From assembly GCA_009177215.1 (NCBI GenBank), contig WFLY01000184.1:16934-25444 (forward strand): 8,511 nt of DNA. The letters are read 5' to 3'. Source of the stretch: Bacillota bacterium. GTDB taxonomy: Bacteria; Bacillota; Clostridia; Lachnospirales; Lachnospiraceae. Position numbers and translations under genes: made by a program. The notes beneath the pieces are model-generated. The model ran no database searches. It was not told the origin of the DNA and saw only the letters and a program-made list of their open reading frames with translations. Each line of letters opens with the position of its first letter. Position 1 is the first letter of the stretch. Of this stretch, positions 1-4,746 are shown in pieces.

Positions 1-1
1 G

Positions 2-1207
2 TGTGTTGCATTTAATTATCACAAATATGTATCCATAAATAGAGATTATACCACGCAGCTGGCGGAGACGGTCATCAATACCTGCTGTCTGGTCATTGAT
101 GGAGACAGGGTTGAGGATTATTTGAATACCCGCAGGAGGGATTCGGATTATTATGTAGTATGGAATAAGTTGATTGACTACCGTAACACTAATAATAATA
201 TTGTGAAGCTAAGTGTTATGAGTTTTCAAGAGGACAGCTGCTATTACATATTTGATACGGATTTGACGGGGAACGGAGCTTTTTTGGGAGATTCCCGTCA
301 GTATGATTCCCAACAGGAAGCGGTCAAGGATTCATTGGTCAACTACTCCGCAGGTATTTCCTTGGTTTATGGGAAGCATACGGATATTTATATTCCCGTT
401 AAGTCTTCTTATAACATTCCGGTTGCGTATGTGGTGGCAGGAATTGCAACGGACACTGTGGAAGCGGAGCAGAGAGCTTATTTGCTGTACTTAATGCTGA
501 TTATTACGGCAATTACCGTTTTTGCCGGAGCGATATTAATTCTTTTTATGGATAAGAGTATTATGAATCCCATTAATGCAATGACAGTGGCAGCCGGAAG
601 CTATGCGGAAAATCTGGAAAAGGGCGGAGTGACTTCTCCGCTACAGCAGATACATATTCAAACGGGAGATGAGCTGGAGCGTCTTTGTGAATCTTTAAAA
701 AAGATGGAGAATGATATTCTTGTGTATTCGGCAAGGCTGCTCAACGCCACATGGAACAGCAATCATGACAGCATGACGCAGCTGTATAATAAGCGATATT
801 ACAACGAGCTTATGATACAGCTGCAAGAGGAAGAGCAGCTTGGAATTGTATACTTGGATATTGACAATTTGAAAAAAATGAATGACACCTTCGGGCATGA
901 CGAGGGGGATTTGGTTATTTTACATGCTGCCAGCCTGATTCATCGTTATGAGGAGCCGGGGTTTGAATGTTGCAGGGTGGGCGGCGATGAATTTGTTGTT
1001 TTTTTGAGAAATTCCTCAAAGGAAAGCGTTGAATTGTTAGTAGAGAGACTAAGGAATGACGAGAACAACATTTTGTCGGATACCACCCAAGATTTCATAT
1101 GCAGGCTTGCGGTTGGCGGGGCGTTCAGAAGGGGCAGGGAGACCTTGGAGGATGTTATTAAAAGGGCGGAGGAAGAGATGTATCAGAATAAGCATGCTGT
1201 AAGATGA
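2..1207 (+). CDS. Membrane-bound diguanylate cyclase with extracytoplasmic sensor (5'-truncated)
   Basis: The reading frame is open from base 2, so the gene starts upstream of the window; 401 residues are visible. Numbering from the first visible residue, about 20-155 form an extracytoplasmic sensor that looks like a Cache-type ligand-binding domain. A membrane helix follows at about 160-183 (LLYLMLIITAITVFAGAILI), then a HAMP-like linker with a conserved Pro at about 190, and a GGDEF domain at about 250-400. The domain carries DSMTQLYNKRYY near 256, the metal-binding YLDIDNLKKMND segment near 284, and an intact GGDEF motif at 327-331. GGDEF domains make cyclic di-GMP from two GTP, so this is probably an active cyclase controlled by an external signal. 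The usual product-inhibition RxxD site just before GGDEF is absent (Glu and Phe occupy those positions). No EAL domain follows. The stop is TGA at 1205-1207. It is separated from the transporter operon by 267 bases, so a functional link is not shown. Confidence 0.9.
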   Translation, partial: CVAFNYHKYVSINRDYTTQLAETVINTCCLVIDGDRVEDYLNTRRRDSDYYVVWNKLIDYRNTNNNIVKLSVMSFQEDSCYYIFDTDLTGNGAFLGDSRQYDSQQEAVKDSLVNYSAGISLVYGKHTDIYIPVKSSYNIPVAYVVAGIATDTVEAEQRAYLLYLMLIITAITVFAGAILILFMDKSIMNPINAMTVAAGSYAENLEKGGVTSPLQQIHIQTGDELERLCESLKKMENDILVYSARLLNATWNSNHDSMTQLYNKRYYNELMIQLQEEEQLGIVYLDIDNLKKMNDTFGHDEGDLVILHAASLIHRYEEPGFECCRVGGDEFVVFLRNSSKESVELLVERLRNDENNILSDTTQDFICRLAVGGAFRRGRETLEDVIKRAEEEMYQNKHAVR

Positions 1208-1244
1208 TGAGGTTAACGTCAGCCTGTTTTAAAATAACCGGACA

Positions 1245-1274
1245 TTAAAGTGACAGCAATGTCAAATATACAAT
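1245..1274 (+). promoter_or_regulatory. Weak candidate promoter for the transporter operon
   Basis: A -10-like TACAAT (1269-1274, five of six matches to TATAAT) lies 18 bases after TTAAAG (1245-1250, three of six matches to TTGACA). The palindrome at 1251-1264 fills most of the spacer. Other weak candidates in the same gap are TTGCAC (1324-1329) with TCTATT (1347-1352) at 17-base spacing, and isolated -10-like hexamers CATAAT (1412-1417) and TACAAT (1446-1451). None has both hexamers strong, so the true start site cannot be fixed from sequence. Confidence 0.25.
1251..1264. promoter_or_regulatory. 14-base inverted repeat TGACA-N4-TGTCA, possible operator
   Basis: TGACA (1251-1255) and TGTCA (1260-1264) are perfect inverted arms around GCAA. 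As DNA this is a good size for a dimeric regulator half-site pair. As RNA it would be a 5-bp stem with a GCAA tetraloop, a stable GNRA type. No T-run follows, so it is not an intrinsic terminator. It lies between the end of the cyclase gene and the adaptor operon, in the spacer of a weak promoter candidate. The regulator, if any, is unknown. Confidence 0.35.
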
Positions 1275-1307
1275 AACAATTAAAAAAGTCTTCTCTGTAG
1301 AGCGACG

Positions 1308-1321
1308 TGAATATATATTCA
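1308..1321. promoter_or_regulatory. Perfect 14-base palindrome TGAATATATATTCA, possible operator
   Basis: The 14 bases are a perfect palindrome in the intergenic region upstream of the transporter operon. The alternating AT core makes chance occurrence easier, but the TGAA/TTCA ends extend the symmetry beyond the AT run. It could bind a homodimeric repressor or overlap a -10-like TATATT (1314-1319). I do not recognise it as the site of a particular regulator. Confidence 0.35.
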
Positions 1322-1439
1322 TTTTGCACCAACGAGGAGCCTTTTTTCTATTGGAAAAGGGTAAAAAAATACACATTTTATGCAATAGAGCAAAAATTGC
1401 AGAAAAAAGAGCATAATGTAGGGAGCTAAAAATAAAAAG

Positions 1440-1462
1440 TAATTGTACAATGATAACAATTA
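1440..1462. repeat. Inverted repeat next to the ribosome site of the operon's first gene
   Basis: TAATTGT (1440-1446) and ACAATTA (1456-1462) are perfect 7-base inverted arms around a 9-base loop. The right arm shares its last base with the AGGAGG ribosome site at 1462-1467. The segment TACAAT-GAT-AACAATTA (1446-1462) repeats, with a three-base insertion, the earlier TACAATAACAATTA at 1269-1282. It may be an operator, or an RNA hairpin that affects ribosome access. The AT-rich composition lowers confidence. Confidence 0.3.
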
Positions 1463-1467
1463 GGAGG
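1462..1467 (+). promoter_or_regulatory. Strong ribosome binding site AGGAGG for the first adaptor gene
   Basis: A full AGGAGG lies seven bases before the ATG at 1475. This fixes the start of the 371-aa adaptor and marks the first gene of the operon; downstream genes have weaker, overlapping sites. Confidence 0.85.
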
Positions 1468-1474
1468 AGTTACT

Positions 1475-2590
1475 ATGTATGTAAACAGAAAAAAAATAAA
1501 TAAATTAATGAGATTAATGGCAGCGCAATTGTTTGTTATGTCATTTTTTTCGGGCTGTTCTGCGGAGAAGGCAGACAACGACAATATTGTAATCGTAGAA
1601 CAGGAGACTGTTTCTAAGGAATACAAGCTGGTGGTTGCGGCAATCGACGATGTCATAAAAAGCGAGGGGGTAAAGTGTGTATATACCCAGCTTAACGGGC
1701 AGCAGGTAAGCTTTGAACTGAGCGGCAGGATGATATCAAAGGTATATGTGAAGGAGGGGGATACCGTTAAGAAGGGGCAGATTCTTGCCGAGCTTTCCAG
1801 CGGAAGCAGAGAATCCGAGCAGGAGCAGTTAGAATACCAGATAGCCCGCAATAAGCTTCTTTTACAACATGCAGAGGAAAATGAAAATTTTGAAATTTCC
1901 AGAAGATGGCTTGACTATATATATCAGTCCGGTCAAAGCGATCAGGAGCATGAGGCTTTGGTAAAGGGCATAGAGGACTTGCAGAGAAATTATCGCTATA
2001 CTAAGGAGGACTATCAGGACGATATTACATTGGATGAGAAGCAGCTTGCACAGCTTACCGCAGAAGCAAGACAGGGCAGGGTTTATGCCGACATGGCGGG
2101 AACCGTGATGGAGCTTAAGGATGGGCTTGAGGGTTCTACCTCCAAAAAAGACGAGGTTATTATGACGGTGATGGATAATACCCAGTGTATTTTTGTGGTG
2201 GAAGACCCTAAATACGCGGCTTTTTTTACAGAGGGGCAGGAGGTTGACATGTCCATCAGTTATGGAAACGGCACCGGTTCTTATAAGCTGGTACCCTATG
2301 AAATGGATAAATGGGGAGAAAATTTGCTTTTCACCATAACAGAGAGCAGTACCAACGGTACAATTGATCCGGGAACATCGGGAACAATAAAGATGATACT
2401 GGAGCAGAAAAGTCAGGTGCTTTCTCTTCCTATCTCCGCCGTACATATTGCCGATGATAAAAAATATGTGTATGTTGTAGGAGAGAACGGTATGCGTGAG
2501 GTAAAATGGATTGAGACGGGGCTTGAAGGTGATAATAACATAGAAGTTACTTCAGGGCTTCTGGAAGGAGAGAAGGTCATATTGCGATGA
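1475..2590 (+). CDS. Lipoprotein periplasmic-adaptor (membrane-fusion) subunit, MacA/HlyD-like
   Basis: This 371-aa protein is predicted to be the extracytoplasmic adaptor of the ABC transporter encoded downstream. The N-terminus is a basic then hydrophobic signal ending in FFSGC at Cys28, a slightly non-ideal lipobox, so it is probably a membrane-anchored lipoprotein. Domains in order are: first lipoyl-like half about 70-107 (SGRMISKVYVKEGDTVKKGQ), an alpha-helical hairpin about 112-199 rich in Glu, Gln and Leu, second lipoyl half about 201-233 (ADMAGTVMELKDG), beta-barrel about 236-310, and membrane-proximal domain about 315-371 (LPISAVHIADDKKYVYVV, then a GLLEGEKVIL ending). This is the standard order of MacA/AcrA-type adaptors. 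The ATG is supported by AGGAGG seven bases upstream. Its stop overlaps the next start by four bases (ATGA). The substrate is not evident. Confidence 0.9.
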   Translation: MYVNRKKINKLMRLMAAQLFVMSFFSGCSAEKADNDNIVIVEQETVSKEYKLVVAAIDDVIKSEGVKCVYTQLNGQQVSFELSGRMISKVYVKEGDTVKKGQILAELSSGSRESEQEQLEYQIARNKLLLQHAEENENFEISRRWLDYIYQSGQSDQEHEALVKGIEDLQRNYRYTKEDYQDDITLDEKQLAQLTAEARQGRVYADMAGTVMELKDGLEGSTSKKDEVIMTVMDNTQCIFVVEDPKYAAFFTEGQEVDMSISYGNGTGSYKLVPYEMDKWGENLLFTITESSTNGTIDPGTSGTIKMILEQKSQVLSLPISAVHIADDKKYVYVVGENGMREVKWIETGLEGDNNIEVTSGLLEGEKVILR

Positions 2591-4746
2591 AAAGGAAGAG
2601 GATTATAAGCCTGCTGTTAAATATAAGCCTTATATTGTTCCTTGCCGGCTGCGGTAAGGGAAAGGCAGTGCAGAGTGCAGGAGAAAATATTGAATTGTTA
2701 GAGCCGGTCAATGTGGCGGCAAGTTATGAGGAGGCGGAATACAGGAATCTATATGATGCTAAGGTATATTCGGCAACGGTGGTTCCGTATATTGAGGAAT
2801 ATTCTTCCGAGGACGGTATGACGTTTTATGATTACGGAGCATATCCGGGGGAAGAAGTTTCCAAGGATTCTGTTTTAATTCATTCCGATCCTGAAGCTAT
2901 TGATAAACAAATTGAGGATATGGAAAAGCAGATTAAAAATATGGAAGAGACGTTTGAGGAGTATAAAACGAGCGTTGCTGAGAGCTTAGTGGAACCGAAG
3001 AAACGTCTGGATACTTTAAAATACTGTGTGGATGCTTACGAGGATATCCGTCCTGAGGAGTATACCGTGAGCGGCAATGAAACAAGCGGTCAGATGAAGA
3101 ATCCCGAATATGAAAAGTGGGAGACAGAGTACAATAAATATATCGGTCCTTACCGAATCTTAAAGCACAGCATTGATACCACAGAGCTTGAGCTTACCCA
3201 GAGGACGCAGCTGTATGAACTTGACCATGCACATAACCTGAAGCTGCTGGAAGACTTAAAAAAGCAGAAAAAAGATGCTTCCATCACTTCCGAGATGGAT
3301 GGAACGGTAGTGGCTTTGCAGGATTTTGACTATGGAAGCTTATATATAGAAAAAGATGTTCCGGTTGTAGCTGTGGGAGATATGAGCCAGAAGCTTTTGA
3401 AGTGTGATTATATAAATGAGGCAACGATTAAGAAGGCAGTGGATATCTATGCCTTGATTGACGGCAAGCGATATGAAGTAGAACATCATTCCATGGAAAC
3501 AGATGAATATGTGCGTCTTACCGCTCAGGGAGAGACAGTATATTCTACCTTTACCATACTGAACCCGACGGAAGTGAATATGGGAGACTTTGCTGTGATA
3601 GCGGTGGTTGCGGACGCAAGAGAGAATGCGCTTTCCGTACCTAAGAGCGCAATCAACAGGGATGACACAGGCAGCTATGTCTATGTGGTAAAGGACGGTT
3701 CGAACGTTTATACCCCGGTGAAAACGGGTATGAGCGACGGCGCTTACACGGAGATACTTTCGGGCGTCAGTCAGGGTGACAAGGTGATTGTGGAGAGTAC
3801 GGGGAAGACGGGCAGCAGTACTGCTAAAGTAACAAGGGGCAGCTTTAACAACAGTTTTGAAGGAAGAGGCTGGCTGCAATATCCGTCCAGCAGCTATGTG
3901 CGGAATCCGATAGAAAACGGAACGGTTTATTTTGTAAGCTCCGATATTCAGCCCTATCAGCATGTTGAAAAGGGAGATGTGATTGCAACGGTGAGGGTAA
4001 AAGGGGATGATGTGGCGCTAAGCCGCAATGAGACCAGACGCACCCGTCTTTTAGAGCGAATCAGTGATTTGCAGAAGCTTGATGCCGAGGCAAATAAAAC
4101 GAGCATTGAATATATGCAGGAACAAATAATGGAATTAGAAGAGACGATAGCCAAGCAAAAGGCGGATTATGCCACTACTCAAATCCGGGCGGACAGAAGC
4201 GGCATTGCTATTTGGCTGAGGGAGCTTCAGGAGGAGGATATTCTTACGCCGAATTGCGAATTGATACAGCTTGCCGATGAGGAAAAGTGCTATGTCATTA
4301 CGGAGAATACCAATCAGCTCCTGCAGTACGGCAACAAGGTCAACATAAGCTATGAGAATGCCGACAGTCAGAAGTGTACTACAGAGGGAACGGTAGTAAG
4401 TATGTCGAAGGTTGGCGTCAGTACCCAGTTGATTTCGGATTTTGCCTGCCTTTTGATTCCTCAGGAGAAGGTTTCCGAAATATCGCAGGTAAATGGGAAT
4501 TCTTTTGGAAGAGGCTTCTGGGGGCGTTGGTATCTGTTTGATGTTACGGCGACTATCAGAGAGATGAATGATGTTATAGTGGTACCTAAAAAGGCGGTGC
4601 AGGATATCAATGGCTGTACCTATGTGAGTGTTGTGGGCGAAAACGGTAAAATTGTTACACAAAGCTTTATTGCAGGTGGATTTAATACAGAGTTTTATTG
4701 GGTAGTAGATGGTCTTACGGAAGGGATGGAAGTATGCTTAGAGTAA
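2587..4746 (+). CDS. Double-module lipoprotein adaptor (two tandem membrane-fusion units)
   Basis: This 719-aa protein is about twice the usual length of an ABC or RND adaptor. It begins with a classical lipoprotein signal and lipobox LAGC, with lipidation predicted at Cys22. Module 1: lipoyl-like half about 56-100, a long helical hairpin about 102-230, second lipoyl half about 231-264 (SEMDGTVVALQDFDYGS), beta-barrel about 268-340, membrane-proximal domain about 349-404 (VPKSAIN, YVYVV, GVSQGDKVIVE). Module 2: lipoyl half about 443-471 (NGTVYF and VEKGDVIATV), a shorter hairpin about 474-530, second lipoyl half about 532-564, barrel about 567-660, membrane-proximal domain about 664-719 (VPKKAVQ, YVSVV, GLTEGMEVCLE). 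A Ser/Thr/Gly-rich linker near 404-440 joins them. The ATG overlaps the upstream stop (ATGA), with AGAAGG ten bases before it. The frame is uninterrupted, so this is a genuine fusion rather than two genes. It probably contributes two adaptor units to the assembly over the FtsX permease. Confidence 0.85.
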   Translation: MKRKRIISLLLNISLILFLAGCGKGKAVQSAGENIELLEPVNVAASYEEAEYRNLYDAKVYSATVVPYIEEYSSEDGMTFYDYGAYPGEEVSKDSVLIHSDPEAIDKQIEDMEKQIKNMEETFEEYKTSVAESLVEPKKRLDTLKYCVDAYEDIRPEEYTVSGNETSGQMKNPEYEKWETEYNKYIGPYRILKHSIDTTELELTQRTQLYELDHAHNLKLLEDLKKQKKDASITSEMDGTVVALQDFDYGSLYIEKDVPVVAVGDMSQKLLKCDYINEATIKKAVDIYALIDGKRYEVEHHSMETDEYVRLTAQGETVYSTFTILNPTEVNMGDFAVIAVVADARENALSVPKSAINRDDTGSYVYVVKDGSNVYTPVKTGMSDGAYTEILSGVSQGDKVIVESTGKTGSSTAKVTRGSFNNSFEGRGWLQYPSSSYVRNPIENGTVYFVSSDIQPYQHVEKGDVIATVRVKGDDVALSRNETRRTRLLERISDLQKLDAEANKTSIEYMQEQIMELEETIAKQKADYATTQIRADRSGIAIWLRELQEEDILTPNCELIQLADEEKCYVITENTNQLLQYGNKVNISYENADSQKCTTEGTVVSMSKVGVSTQLISDFACLLIPQEKVSEISQVNGNSFGRGFWGRWYLFDVTATIREMNDVIVVPKKAVQDINGCTYVSVVGENGKIVTQSFIAGGFNTEFYWVVDGLTEGMEVCLE
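4719..4726 (+). promoter_or_regulatory. Ribosome binding site deciding the permease start
   Basis: GGAAGGGA lies seven bases before ATG 4734, inside the end of the double-adaptor gene. It favours 4734 over an in-frame TTG at 4698, which would give a 49-base overlap. It also favours 4734 over an in-frame ATG at 4746, which would make a one-base TAATG junction but sits 19 bases from this site. Confidence 0.65.

Noticed and set aside
122..1207. TTG at 122 as the start of the diguanylate cyclase
   Set aside because: The frame is open back to base 2 and the residues before 122 continue the sensor domain, so the gene is truncated by the window. No ribosome site precedes 122.
1211..1239. GGTTA / TAACC inverted repeat just after the cyclase stop codon
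   Set aside because: The five-base stem has a 19-base loop and no T-run after it, so it does not support a terminator.
1340..1360. Terminator-like inverted repeat CCTTTT / AAAAGG
   Set aside because: The stem is only six mostly A-T pairs, the T-run lies in the loop side rather than after the stem, and A-rich sequence follows. Not a convincing terminator on either strand.
1381..1401. TGCAAT-N9-ATTGCA inverted repeat
   Set aside because: Six-base arms in A-rich DNA with no T-run or promoter elements at good spacing; likely chance, although a weak operator cannot be excluded.
1208..1474. Cyclic di-GMP riboswitch in front of the transporter operon
   Set aside because: The neighbouring cyclase made this worth checking, but I see no conserved GEMM-like core or terminator-antiterminator pair in the 267 bases.
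1862..2446. Antisense open frame over the first adaptor, and a similar one at 3340-3963
   Set aside because: Both lie opposite well-supported adaptor domains and have shadow-like composition with no ribosome site or domain that I can recognise.
4698..4733. Upstream TTG start at 4698 for the permease
   Set aside because: It would overlap the double adaptor by 49 bases and add 12 polar residues before a normal membrane-protein N-terminus. GGAAGGGA is placed for ATG 4734.
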